Below the pieces are notes generated by a model. It did not search any database, was not told the origin of the DNA, and saw nothing but the letters and a program-made list of their open reading frames with translations. Below, one piece after another: positions 16,586 through 24,454 of a stretch of 24,529 bases of DNA. Numbering within the stretch: position 1 is the first letter of the stretch; every line of letters begins with the position of its first letter. The translations under genes and the position numbers were made by a program. Source of the DNA: Litorisediminicola beolgyonensis (GTDB lineage Bacteria; Pseudomonadota; Alphaproteobacteria; Rhodobacterales; Rhodobacteraceae); the NCBI RefSeq assembly GCF_042679605.1, contig NZ_JBHTMU010000050.1, forward strand, positions 1 through 24,529, given 5' to 3'.

Positions 16586-16860
16586 GTGTCCTGAGGGGCG
16601 AGAAAGACAGGCGCGGGCCCCGGTCGGACCAGCATAATATGTGAGAGCGATGGTAGCGTCGTGATCGGCACAGTCCATATCACGGATGCGTGTTGGAATG
16701 TGCGAAGTATTCGGCGCAGGTAATTGATTGGAAATGAAAAACCGACCTTGCGTGCCGCGCTGTGCGGCAATGTGGACCTTGCTGCGCTCCTGCGCGGAGC
16801 CCAAGGAATATGCGCGCGAGGATCGCCTCTTAAAAGTATGACTTTATTGGGTTGTCCGCG

Positions 16861-17886
16861 TCAGGGCGTGACGGGCGCGGGGCCGAGCGTGCCGCGCAGG
16901 ATGACCTCGGTGCCGAGCTCGACGCTGTCGGCGGCGGTGGCGTCGTCGCGCATGTCGATCAGCATGCGCGCGGCGCGGCGGCCCATCTCGCGATGCGGGA
17001 CGTGCACGGTGGTGAGCTGCGGGGTGAGGACGCGGGCGATCTCGATATCGTCGAAACCGGTGATCGAGACATCCTCGGGCACCGAGAGGCCCAGCTCGCG
17101 CGCGGCGATCATCGCGCCCGCCGCGAGCACGTCGTTGCCGCACATGATCACGGTCGGGCGCGGGTCCCGCGTCAGAAGGGCGTGGGCGGCGGCGCGGCCG
17201 CTTTCGATATCGTAGACGGTTTCCTGCAGGCTCAGGTCGTCTTCGCCGAGACCGGCGGCGCGCATCGCGTCGAGGAGTCCGAGCCAGCGGTTCTGGGCGC
17301 GGTCGTTGCCCTCGCGCTGGGCGGTGACGAGGCCGATGCGGCGATGGCCGAAGGCGAGGGTCTTCTCGGCCAGCGCCCGCATGGCCGCGCGGTTGTCGAA
17401 ACCGACGGCGGGGCGGGGCTGGTCCGGGGCGAAGGCCCAGGCGACGACATGCGGGATCTTCCGGCGGTCGAGGAAATCGTAGATCTCGGCGCTTCGCTCG
17501 AAACCGATCAGCAGGAGCGCGTCGGCGCCGCGGGCGACGAGCGTGCGGATCTGCTCGGCCTCCTGCTCGGGATCGTAGGAGGAGGAGGAGACGAGCATGG
17601 TCGAGCCTGCCGCGGCCAGCTCGCGCTGCACGGCTTCGAGACCGCGCGCGAAGATCGCGTTCTCGAGCGTCGGCACGATCGCGCCCACGGTATTGGTGCG
17701 CTTGGCGGCGAGCGCGCGGGCCCCGAAATTCGGCGCGTATCCGAGCGTGTCGATGGCGGCGCGGACGCGGCGGAGCGTGTCGGGCTGGACCACCTCGGGC
17801 GAGTTGATGCAGCGCGACACGGTGGCGGTCGAGACCCCCGCCGCGGTGGCCACGTCGTTCACCGTGGGATTCGTTCCGGATCGCAC
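16861..17886 (-). CDS. LacI-family transcriptional repressor of the DHPS operon (proposed)
   Basis: The 341-residue regulator has a LacI-type N-terminal headpiece: a helix-turn-helix TVNDVATAAGVSTATVSRCIN (about residues 8-28), then the hinge region ending LAAKRTNTVGAIVP. A periplasmic-binding-protein-like effector domain follows (NAIFARGLEAVQRE, AQREGNDRAQNRWLGLLDAM, GFDDIEIARVLTPQLTTV). It is divergent from the TRAP/hps operon, and two LacI-family operators lie between the two. It is therefore proposed to repress the operon until an intermediate of DHPS metabolism binds; the actual inducer is unknown. The start is a GTG at 17886, since the frame has no ATG between it and an upstream stop; its ribosome-binding site is weak, which could keep repressor levels low. 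Confidence 0.9.
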   Translation of the reverse strand: MRSGTNPTVNDVATAAGVSTATVSRCINSPEVVQPDTLRRVRAAIDTLGYAPNFGARALAAKRTNTVGAIVPTLENAIFARGLEAVQRELAAAGSTMLVSSSSYDPEQEAEQIRTLVARGADALLLIGFERSAEIYDFLDRRKIPHVVAWAFAPDQPRPAVGFDNRAAMRALAEKTLAFGHRRIGLVTAQREGNDRAQNRWLGLLDAMRAAGLGEDDLSLQETVYDIESGRAAAHALLTRDPRPTVIMCGNDVLAAGAMIAARELGLSVPEDVSITGFDDIEIARVLTPQLTTVHVPHREMGRRAARMLIDMRDDATAADSVELGTEVILRGTLGPAPVTP

Positions 17887-17977
17887 GGTCCGTGCCTGAC
17901 GAGTCGCGATGAGCCCGCTCCCAAACTAAGGTTTGCCCTGCAATAGTACCCAAAACATGGGAAATCCACCACAAGGA

Positions 17978-17991
17978 TGTAAGCGCTTGCA
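17978..17991. promoter_or_regulatory. LacI-family operator O1 (one mismatch)
   Basis: TGTAAGCGCTTGCA is a 14-bp dyad identical to the O2 site except at one position in the right half (G for A). The central AAGCGCTT is the typical LacI/GalR-family core with the central CG. It lies upstream of and partly over the proposed -35 box. Confidence 0.8.
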
Positions 17992-18015
17992 ATGCGCAAT
18001 GTAAGCGCTTACACT
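17987..18015 (+). promoter_or_regulatory. Proposed promoter of the TRAP/hps operon
   Basis: TTGCAA (17987-17992) and TACACT (18010-18015) are separated by 17 bp and match four to five of six bases of sigma-70 consensus each. The -35 box overlaps the end of operator O1 and the -10 box overlaps the end of operator O2, as expected for a promoter blocked by a repressor. Transcription would start near 18022, leaving a leader of about 27 bases before the first gene. Predicted by eye, not mapped. Confidence 0.6.
18000..18013. promoter_or_regulatory. LacI-family operator O2 (perfect palindrome)
   Basis: TGTAAGCGCTTACA is a perfect 14-bp palindrome with the LacI/GalR-family core. It lies in the spacer and -10 region of the proposed promoter, 36 bp before the first operon gene. 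Its centre is 22 bp from that of O1, so two repressor dimers would sit on the same face of the helix. Confidence 0.85.
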
Positions 18016-18048
18016 GATCCTGCAACGGCAACTTGGAGGAGGTGCCGC

Positions 18049-18237
18049 ATGTATCTCATCATCGCTGCGATCGGCTTCGCGATCTACTGCACCAATGTCG
18101 TGATGGGGGCGCTGCTTCGGGCGCCGTTCCTGAGCGACGTGGGCGAGATGCTCGTGCTCTTTGCCGCATCGATCGCGTTCACCGCCGCCATCCTGCGGCG
18201 CGAGGCGGACGCGAAGGCCAAAAGCAAGACCGAATAA
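18049..18237 (+). CDS. Small membrane protein, first gene of the DHPS operon
   Basis: The 62-residue protein (MYLIIAAIGFAIYCTN...) has two predicted transmembrane helices, about residues 2-23 and 31-48, joined by a short loop ALLRAPFLSD. It ends in a charged tail (RREADAKAKSKTE) probably in the cytoplasm. I recognise no family. It has the strongest ribosome-binding site of the region (GGAGGAGG, seven bases from the ATG) and is the first gene after the LacI-controlled promoter, 30 bp before the TRAP binding protein gene. A role as an accessory or stabilising subunit of the transporter is a guess from position. Upstream in-frame starts overlap the operator and are rejected. Confidence 0.75.
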   Translation: MYLIIAAIGFAIYCTNVVMGALLRAPFLSDVGEMLVLFAASIAFTAAILRREADAKAKSKTE

Positions 18238-18267
18238 CGAGACAGAATGACCAAACGGGAGGAAACC

Positions 18268-19416
18268 ATGGATCATGACGTGAACGAGCTGAAGTCGGCG
18301 ACGCGCCGCAACTTCCTCAAGCTGACGGCAGCGGGCAGCTTTACCGCCGCGATGGTCGCGGGCGCCGCGGGCGTGCTGTGGTCGAGCGAGGCGGTCGCGC
18401 AGACGCAGAAGGAAGAGGCCGAACGCGAGGCCGCCGCCGAGCACACGATGACCATCGCCACGGCTTACGTGCTGGGCGCGTCGCGCAGCTATCCGATCAT
18501 GCAGCTCGATCTCAAGGAGAACATCCAGAACGTCTCGAACGGGCGCATCTACGTCAAGCTCGCCCCCGGTGGCCAGCTCGGCGCGGGCGGTGCGCTGGTG
18601 CAGGCGGTGCAGGGTGGCACGATCCAGTGCGCGCAGCATTCGCTGTCGAACTTCGCGCCCTTCGCGAGCGCGGTGGACCTGATCAACCTGCCGTATTTCT
18701 GTGGCTCGAACCAGCGCTTCACCAACCTCGTGCATTCCGACGCCTGGGCCAGCCAGGTGCACCCCAAGGTCGAGGCCGCGGGCTTCAAGGCGCTGTTCTA
18801 CGTCGTGATCGATCCGCGCGTCGTGGCGATGCGCGCAGGCGGGGCCGGTCCGGTCCTGACGCCGGGCGATCTCAGCGGCGTGAAGTTCCGCGTGCCGGGC
18901 TCGCAGATGCTGCAGCAGTATTACCGGATGGTCGGCGCCAACCCGACGCCGGTCGCATGGGGCGAGACGCCCTCGGCGATCAAGCAAGGCGTGGCCGATG
19001 CGCTCGATCCCTCGGTGGGCGCCCTCTACGTCTTCGGCTTCAAGGACATCCTGAGCCACGTGACCTTCACCCAGGCGGTTCCGGATAGTCAGGTCTATTC
19101 GGTCAACCTGGAATGGTTCAACTCGATGCCTGCGGACCTGCAGGAGGCGATCACCTTCGCCGGCGAGCTGACCGGTCACCAGAACCTCGCCAAGGTGCCC
19201 TCGGCGCGGGCCTACGCGATGTCCGAGCTCAGCAAGGCGGGCGTCGAGTTCCACACGCTGAACGACGACCAGCTCGGCGAGTGGAAAGAGGCGGGCGGCT
19301 ACCAGCGCTCGGAATGGGACAACTTCAAGACCGAGCTCGCGGGCTCGATGGACCAGTTCTCGGCGCTTGAAGAAGCTGCCGGAACCCAAGGAAAGTATTA
19401 CGTCAACGACGCCTGA
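18268..19416 (+). CDS. dctP: TRAP transporter substrate-binding protein (DctP family), Tat-exported
   Basis: The 382-residue periplasmic binding protein begins with a twin-arginine signal: ATRRNFLKLTAAG with Arg13-Arg14, a hydrophobic stretch to about residue 37, and a likely cleavage site near AVAQ (42-45). The mature part shows DctP-family features such as KLAPGGQLGAGGALVQAVQGGTIQ, the ligand-contacting arginine region VKFRVPGSQM, and GETPSAIKQGVADA. It should capture DHPS, judging from the catabolic genes that follow; ligand specificity is not proven by sequence. The ATG at 18268 follows GGGAGGAAACC; another ATG 21 bp upstream is weaker. A strong hairpin separates it from the membrane subunits, probably allowing more binding protein than permease. 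Confidence 0.9.
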   Translation: MDHDVNELKSATRRNFLKLTAAGSFTAAMVAGAAGVLWSSEAVAQTQKEEAEREAAAEHTMTIATAYVLGASRSYPIMQLDLKENIQNVSNGRIYVKLAPGGQLGAGGALVQAVQGGTIQCAQHSLSNFAPFASAVDLINLPYFCGSNQRFTNLVHSDAWASQVHPKVEAAGFKALFYVVIDPRVVAMRAGGAGPVLTPGDLSGVKFRVPGSQMLQQYYRMVGANPTPVAWGETPSAIKQGVADALDPSVGALYVFGFKDILSHVTFTQAVPDSQVYSVNLEWFNSMPADLQEAITFAGELTGHQNLAKVPSARAYAMSELSKAGVEFHTLNDDQLGEWKEAGGYQRSEWDNFKTELAGSMDQFSALEEAAGTQGKYYVNDA

Positions 19417-19430
19417 TAGGCGCCTTTCGC

Positions 19431-19453
19431 GGGGCTGCCCGACGGGCAGCCCC
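19431..19453 (+). terminator. Intra-operon hairpin between dctP and dctQ
   Basis: GGGGCTGCCC (19431-19440) and GGGCAGCCCC (19444-19453) make a perfect 10-bp stem with a 3-base loop, 14 bp after the dctP stop codon. A T/C-rich stretch (about 19467-19478) comes only 13 bases later, so termination would be partial. A leaky terminator or an mRNA 3'-end stabiliser that sets the ratio of binding protein to permease is the likely role. Confidence 0.7.
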
Positions 19454-19530
19454 GACCGACCCGACATCTTTTCCCTTTGGACGACGTGACGCGGAGCGCA
19501 GATGCGCTGGACCGCGACCGGGAGACCCTT

Positions 19531-20046
19531 ATGCCTCGAGTCCTGCAACTTCTGAACGCGAACGTGGAGAGATGGGCGCTGCTCGTCTTCTACGTCATGC
19601 TCGTCGCCACAATGTTCATCGAGGTCGTGCGGCGGGAACTCTTCGCCTATTCCTCGATCTGGGGCGAAGAGATCGTCCGCTACTCCTTCATCTATCTCGC
19701 CTGGATCGGTGCCGCCGCGGCGGTCAAGGAGCGCGGCCATATCCGCATCGACGTGATCATGCAGTGTATCGGCCCGAGGCCGAAGGCGGTGCTCTACATC
19801 TTCGGCGACCTGGTGATGATGGCGGTCGCGGTGATCGCCTTCTACTGGTCGCTCGAGACGGTGCTCGTTTCGGCCAAGTTCGGCTCGGTCACCCACGGTC
19901 TTCGGATCAGCCAGGTCTGGTTCCTGTCGGCGGTGCCGATCGGCTTCGGGCTGGTGATGTTCCGTCTCGCCCAATCGCTTCTGCGCGACATCACCGACCT
20001 TCGTTACGGACGCCCCGTGTACGAGGGCGACAAGCTTTTCGACTGA
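19531..20046 (+). CDS. dctQ: TRAP transporter small permease subunit (DctQ family)
   Basis: The 171-residue inner-membrane protein has four predicted helices (about residues 14-34, 53-72, 88-108 and 131-151). It carries the DctQ-type segment SIWGEEIVRYSFIYLAWIGAAAAVKERGHIRID. Together with the DctM subunit it forms the sodium-driven membrane part of the TRAP transporter that takes the ligand from the binding protein. The ATG at 19531 is preceded by GGGAGA; a TTG at 19477 would add 18 charged residues atypical of the family. The gene ends 10 bp before dctM. Confidence 0.9.
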   Translation: MPRVLQLLNANVERWALLVFYVMLVATMFIEVVRRELFAYSSIWGEEIVRYSFIYLAWIGAAAAVKERGHIRIDVIMQCIGPRPKAVLYIFGDLVMMAVAVIAFYWSLETVLVSAKFGSVTHGLRISQVWFLSAVPIGFGLVMFRLAQSLLRDITDLRYGRPVYEGDKLFD

Positions 20047-20056
20047 GGGGACGGTC

Positions 20057-21388
20057 ATGCTCTGGAACCAACTTCAAGAACAGACCATCGACCTCGGATG
20101 GGATTTCTACGGACCCGTGCTGCTGTTCGTGGCCCTGGTCGCGCTCGCGGTCCCGGTCTGGGCCGCCATCGGATCGGCCGCGATCCTGATGCTCGTGATC
20201 TCGGGTGCGCTGCCGCTCAGCCTTGTCGGTGAAAGCCTCTTTCACGGCATCGACCATTTCGCGCTGACCGCCGTGCCGCTCTTCATCCTGACCGGCGACG
20301 TGCTGGTCCGGACCGGTCTTAGCCGCAAGTTCCTCGACGTGGCCGAGGCGCTGACGCAATTTGCCAAGGGCGGGTTTGGATCGGCGACGGTGCTCGTGTG
20401 CGGCATGTTCGCGGCGATCTCGGGCTCTGACGCGGCGGGCGCCGCGGCGGTCGGACGGATGACCATCGACCGGCTGGTCGAGAGCGGCTATCCGCGCCCC
20501 TATGCCTGCGCGCTGGTCGCGGCGGGCGCCTGTACCGGCATCCTGATCCCGCCGTCGATCGCCTATATCATCATCGGCCTCGTCCTCGGCATATCGGCCT
20601 CGACCCTCTTTCTCGCCGCGGTCATTCCCGGTCTCGCGATCCTGCTGTCGATCCTGGCCACCAACATCATCATGAACCGGCTCTACGGCTGGGAGGGCGG
20701 CGGCAACATCTCGATGTCGGAATATTTCAGCCGCCTCGGCGCCGCGCTGAAATCCGGCTGGTACGCCTTCATCGTGCCCGGGATCATCTTCTACGGCATC
20801 TTCTCGGGGCGGCTGACGCCGACCGAGGCGGGCGCGACGGCGGTGGTGGTGACCATCATCATGGGGTTCATCCTCGGCACGCTGAAGCTCTCGGACTTCC
20901 CGGCGATGCTGGTCAGCTCGGCCAAGGTCAACGGGATCATCCTGCCGATCATCGCCTTCTCGCTGCCGCTCGCCCAGGCGCTCGCCATCCTCGGCGTGCC
21001 GCAGGGCTTCGTCTCGGCGGCGACCTCGGTCAGCGAGGAGCCCTGGGTGCTGATCCTGATGATGATCCTCATCCTGATGGCGGCGGGCTGCGTGATGGAG
21101 ACGACGCCCAACATCGTGATCCTCGCGCCGATCCTGAAGCCGCTCGCCGACAGTATCGGCATGAACGAAATCCAGTTCTGCATCATGATGATCACCGCGC
21201 TCGGCGTGGGCTTCATCACGCCGCCCCTGGGTCTCAACCTCTTCGTGGTGGCGGGCCTGACGGGCGAATCGATCCTCAAGATCGCCTACCGCGCGGTGCC
21301 CTTCGTGTTCTTCATGCTGCTGGTCACCGTGATGATCGCCTACATCCCCGCGATCTCGACCACCCTTCTTCCCGAAATCTATCGCTAG
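20057..21388 (+). CDS. dctM: TRAP transporter large permease subunit (DctM family)
   Basis: The 443-residue polytopic protein shows DctM signatures: AVPLFILTGDVLVRTGLSRK (about 70-90), CGMFAAISGSDAAGAAAVGRM (about 114-134), GACTGILIPPSIAYIIIGLV (about 156-175) and the C-terminal repeat MMITALGVGFITPPLGLNLFV. It has around twelve hydrophobic segments and normal family length. The internal pseudo-repeat with two GxxxPP motifs matches the elevator-type architecture known for TRAP transporters. It starts 10 bp after dctQ and ends 9 bp before hpsN, so transport and first catabolic step are tightly coupled in one transcript. DHPS as substrate is inferred from context. Confidence 0.93.
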   Translation: MLWNQLQEQTIDLGWDFYGPVLLFVALVALAVPVWAAIGSAAILMLVISGALPLSLVGESLFHGIDHFALTAVPLFILTGDVLVRTGLSRKFLDVAEALTQFAKGGFGSATVLVCGMFAAISGSDAAGAAAVGRMTIDRLVESGYPRPYACALVAAGACTGILIPPSIAYIIIGLVLGISASTLFLAAVIPGLAILLSILATNIIMNRLYGWEGGGNISMSEYFSRLGAALKSGWYAFIVPGIIFYGIFSGRLTPTEAGATAVVVTIIMGFILGTLKLSDFPAMLVSSAKVNGIILPIIAFSLPLAQALAILGVPQGFVSAATSVSEEPWVLILMMILILMAAGCVMETTPNIVILAPILKPLADSIGMNEIQFCIMMITALGVGFITPPLGLNLFVVAGLTGESILKIAYRAVPFVFFMLLVTVMIAYIPAISTTLLPEIYR

Positions 21389-21397
21389 GAGCCCGTC

Positions 21398-22705
21398 ATG
21401 GCACTGGAATACCTGAAAAAAGCCACTCTCACCTCCACCAGCGACGCGGGCGAGACGCAGGCCATCGTCAAGGGCATTCTCGACGATATCGAGGTCGGCC
21501 GTGAGGACAAGGCGATGGAATACGCCGCCAAGTTCGACCGCTACGACGGCAATGTCCTTCTGACCGAGGAGGAGATCGAGGCGGCCTGCGCCAAGGTGTC
21601 GGACCGGCTCAAGGCCGACATCCAGTTCAGCCACGACAATGTCCGCCGCTTCGCCGAGGCGCAACTCGAGACGGTGGCGGATTTCGAGACCGAGATCCTG
21701 CCGGGCTTCGTCGCCGGGCAGAAGGCGATCCCGGTCGATGCGGCGGGCTGCTACGTGCCCGGCGGGCGCTACAGCCACATCGCCAGCGCGATCATGACGG
21801 TGACCACCGCCAAGGTCGCGGGCTGCAAGAACATCGCGGTCTGCTCGCCGCCGCGCCCCGGCGTCGGGATCAACCCGGCGATCGTCTATGCGGCCAAGCT
21901 CTGCGGCGCCGACCAGATCCTCGCCATGGGCGGCGTGCAGGGGGTCGCGGCGATGACCTTCGGTCTCTTCGGTCTGCCCGAGGCCAATATCCTCGTGGGA
22001 CCGGGCAACCAGTTCGTGGCCGAGGCCAAGCGCATCCTCTACGGGCGCGTCGGCATCGACATGTTCGCCGGTCCGACCGACAGCCTGATCCTCGCCGACA
22101 AGAGCGCCGATCCCGAGATCGCGGCGGTCGACCTCGTGGGGCAGGCGGAGCATGGCTACAACTCGCCGGTCTGGCTGGTCACCGATGACCGCGCGCTCGC
22201 CGAGACGGTGATGAAGCGCGTGCCCGAGCTGATCGAGGAGCTGCCCGAGACCAACCGCGACAACGCCCGCGCGGCCTGGCGCGACTATGCCGAGGTGATC
22301 CTCTGCGCCGACCGCGAGGAGATGGCGGCGACCTCCGACAGCTATGCGCCCGAGCACCTGACGGTGCAGGCCGAGGATCTGGACTGGTGGCTGGGGCGGC
22401 TGGCCTGCTACGGCTCGCTCTTCCTCGGTGAGGAGACCACGGTCGCCTTCGGCGACAAGGCGGCGGGAACCAACCACGTGCTGCCGACGAGCGGCGCTGC
22501 GCGCTATACCGGGGGGCTCTCGGTCCACAAGTACATGAAGATCGTCACCTGGCAGCGCGCCACCCGCGACGGGGCTCGTCCCATCGCCGAGGCGACGGCG
22601 CGGATCTCGCGGCTCGAGGGCATGGAGGGCCATGCCCGCACCGCCGATATCCGGCTGAGGAAATACTTCCCCGACCAGAGCTTCGAGCTCGACGCGCATG
22701 CCTGA
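21398..22705 (+). CDS. hpsN: Sulfopropanediol (DHPS) 3-dehydrogenase
   Basis: The 435-residue protein is a histidinol-dehydrogenase homologue. HisD metal and catalytic residues are all found at matching positions: Gln249 and His252 (VGQAEHG), Glu319-His320 (APEHL), Asp353 (FGDKAAG) and His412 (EGHARTAD). The NAD-binding GPGNQFVAEAKR is at 201-212. The surroundings contain no histidine-biosynthesis genes but do contain a TRAP transporter, two alcohol dehydrogenases and suyA, the known context of HpsN. HpsN oxidises (R)-DHPS in two NAD-dependent steps, through the aldehyde, to (R)-3-sulfolactate in the cytosol. AGGAGCCCGTC precedes the ATG. Its last 8 bases overlap the SDR gene, indicating translational coupling. 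Confidence 0.9.
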   Translation: MALEYLKKATLTSTSDAGETQAIVKGILDDIEVGREDKAMEYAAKFDRYDGNVLLTEEEIEAACAKVSDRLKADIQFSHDNVRRFAEAQLETVADFETEILPGFVAGQKAIPVDAAGCYVPGGRYSHIASAIMTVTTAKVAGCKNIAVCSPPRPGVGINPAIVYAAKLCGADQILAMGGVQGVAAMTFGLFGLPEANILVGPGNQFVAEAKRILYGRVGIDMFAGPTDSLILADKSADPEIAAVDLVGQAEHGYNSPVWLVTDDRALAETVMKRVPELIEELPETNRDNARAAWRDYAEVILCADREEMAATSDSYAPEHLTVQAEDLDWWLGRLACYGSLFLGEETTVAFGDKAAGTNHVLPTSGAARYTGGLSVHKYMKIVTWQRATRDGARPIAEATARISRLEGMEGHARTADIRLRKYFPDQSFELDAHA

Positions 22706-23471
22706 GGACGCTGCAACAGCCGCCGGGCTTTTCGATCTGACCGGCCGGGTCGCCTGCGTGACCGGCGCAAGCTCGGGGCTCGGGCGGCGCGCGGCGACGG
22801 TTCTGGCGCGCGCGGGCGCGTCGGTGGTGGGGGTTGCCAGGCGGGAGGATGCGCTCATCGCCTGGCGCGAGGAGGCCGGCGGGCGCACCGCGGCAATCGC
22901 CGCGGATGTCGCGGCGCGGGACGGGATCGCCGATCTCGCCCGCGCTGCCTCCGAGCCCTTCGGCGCGCCGGACATCGTGGTCCACGCCGCCGGGATCAAC
23001 ACCCGCGAGCCCGCCGATCGCGTGACCGCCGAGGGCTGGGACCAGACGCTGGCGCTGAACCTCTCGGCGCCGTTCTTCCTGAGCCAGGCCTTCGCGCCCG
23101 CGATGGCGGAGAAGGGCTGGGGACGGATCGTGAATTTCGCCTCGCTGCAATGCTATCGCGCCTTCCCGGCGGGCGTCGCCTATGGCGCGTCGAAGGGCGG
23201 CATCGCGCAGATGACCCGCGCGCTGGCCGAAGCGTGGTCGGGCCGGGGGATCAACGTCAACGCGATCGGGCCGGGGTTCTTCCGCACCGAGCTGACGGCG
23301 GCGGTCTTCTCGGATCCCGAGCGGGCGGCGCGCAATGCCGCGCAGACCTGCATCGGCCGGAACGGCGAGCCCGAGGATATCGACGGCCCGCTCCTGTTTC
23401 TCTGCTCGGAAGCCAGCGCCTACGTCACCGGCCAGGTGCTGATGGTCGACGGGGGGTTCACCGCGAAATGA
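22698..23471 (+). CDS. hpsO: Short-chain dehydrogenase, HpsO-like DHPS 2-dehydrogenase
   Basis: The 257-residue classical SDR has the cofactor motif TGASSGLG (22-29), HAAG (96-99, replacing the usual NNAG), Asn121, and the catalytic set Ser149, Tyr162 and Lys166 (YGASK). It ends with the common GQVLMVDGGFTAK. Between hpsN and a zinc alcohol dehydrogenase, it matches HpsO, which works with HpsP to interconvert DHPS enantiomers by oxidation and reduction at C2. This channels racemic DHPS to the R form used by HpsN. Which enantiomer each enzyme takes cannot be read from sequence. The ATG lies inside the end of hpsN (8-bp overlap) and its stop overlaps the next gene by 4 bp. Confidence 0.8.
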   Translation: MPEDAATAAGLFDLTGRVACVTGASSGLGRRAATVLARAGASVVGVARREDALIAWREEAGGRTAAIAADVAARDGIADLARAASEPFGAPDIVVHAAGINTREPADRVTAEGWDQTLALNLSAPFFLSQAFAPAMAEKGWGRIVNFASLQCYRAFPAGVAYGASKGGIAQMTRALAEAWSGRGINVNAIGPGFFRTELTAAVFSDPERAARNAAQTCIGRNGEPEDIDGPLLFLCSEASAYVTGQVLMVDGGFTAK

Positions 23472-24439
23472 AAGCGCTCGTCTATACCGGCCCCGAGAGC
23501 CTCAGCTACACCGATGCCGCCGAGCCGGTGGCGCGCGAGGGCGAGACGGTTCTCGACATCACCCATGTCGGCATCTGCGGCTCGGATATGCATGCCTTTC
23601 TCGGCCATGACGAGCGGCGTCCGGCGCCGCTGATCCTGGGCCATGAGGTGGCGGGGACCGTGCGCGCCGACGGGCGGCGGGTGACGGTGAACCCCCTCGT
23701 CACCTGCGGGACCTGCCGCTACTGCCTCTCCGGTCAGGACAATCTCTGCACGACACGGCAGATCATCTCGATGCCGCCGCGCGAGGGTGGCTTCGCCGAG
23801 GCGGTGGCGATGCCCGAGCGGAACCTCGTGGAGGTGCCCGAGCACGTCACCGACGCGCAGGCTGCGCTGGCCGAGCCCCTTGCCTGCGGCTGGCACGCGG
23901 TCCGCGTCGCGCGGACCACCGTGCCCGGGGCCGAGCGCGCGCTCGCCATCGGTGGCGGCGCGATCGGGCTCGGCGCGGCGCTGTCACTCCTGGCGCAAGG
24001 GGTCGGATCGGTGACGCTCTGCGAGCCGAGCGCTGCCCGCCGCGACTATATCCGCGAGACCTGCGGGATCGACGCGGTCGCGCCCGAAGACCTGGAGGAC
24101 GCCGCGCCTTTCGACATCGTCGTCGACGGGGTGGGCTATGCCGCGACGCGGGCGCAGGCCTCGGCCAAGGTCCGGCCCGGCGGGGTGATCGTGCATATCG
24201 GGCTCGGCAGCGCCGAGGGCGGGCTCGATATCCGGCGGCTGACGCTGCAGGAGATCACCTTCACCGGCACCTATACCTACACCGCGCAGGATTTCCGCGA
24301 CACCGCGCAAGCGATGTTCGACGGCCGTCTCGGCGCGCTCGACTGGACCGAGATCCGGCCGCTGTCCGAGGGCGCGCGCGCCTTTGCCGATATCCGCGCG
24401 GGCCTCGTGGCCGCGCCGAAACTCATTCTCAGACCCTAA
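23468..24439 (+). CDS. hpsP: Zinc-dependent alcohol dehydrogenase, HpsP-like DHPS 2-dehydrogenase
   Basis: The 323-residue medium-chain dehydrogenase has catalytic zinc ligands Cys37 (GICGSD) and the His59-Glu60 pair (GHE). Structural zinc is held by Cys80, Cys83, Cys86 and Cys94. The nucleotide-binding GGGAIGLG follows near residue 164. The placement after the SDR and before suyA matches HpsP, proposed partner of HpsO in DHPS enantiomer interconversion. At 323 residues it is slightly shorter than the common 340-350. The ATG at 23468 overlaps the TGA of the SDR gene (ATGA), so translation is coupled; the longer upstream reading frame lies antiphase within the SDR gene and is not real. suyA follows after 15 bp. 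Confidence 0.82.
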   Translation: MKALVYTGPESLSYTDAAEPVAREGETVLDITHVGICGSDMHAFLGHDERRPAPLILGHEVAGTVRADGRRVTVNPLVTCGTCRYCLSGQDNLCTTRQIISMPPREGGFAEAVAMPERNLVEVPEHVTDAQAALAEPLACGWHAVRVARTTVPGAERALAIGGGAIGLGAALSLLAQGVGSVTLCEPSAARRDYIRETCGIDAVAPEDLEDAAPFDIVVDGVGYAATRAQASAKVRPGGVIVHIGLGSAEGGLDIRRLTLQEITFTGTYTYTAQDFRDTAQAMFDGRLGALDWTEIRPLSEGARAFADIRAGLVAAPKLILRP

Positions 24440-24454
24440 CTCAAGGAGATCGCC

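Noticed and set aside
12614..16594. Very long plus-strand open frame (about 1300 codons) opposite the RND operon
   Set aside because: It is antisense to recognisable RND permease and adaptor genes with intact motifs; the translation is repetitive Asp/Gly/Arg/His and matches no family.
17926..20058. Long minus-strand open frame opposite the start of the DHPS operon
   Set aside because: It covers the operators, the small gene and the TRAP genes in antisense; its composition is shadow-like and it has no motif.
21398..22705. Histidinol dehydrogenase (hisD) of histidine biosynthesis
   Set aside because: All catalytic residues fit the fold, but the neighbours are sulfonate transport and catabolic genes, which is the HpsN context.
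19991..23002. Long minus-strand open frame of about 1000 codons opposite dctM and hpsN
   Set aside because: It is antisense to genes with complete catalytic motifs; an artefact of GC-rich third positions.
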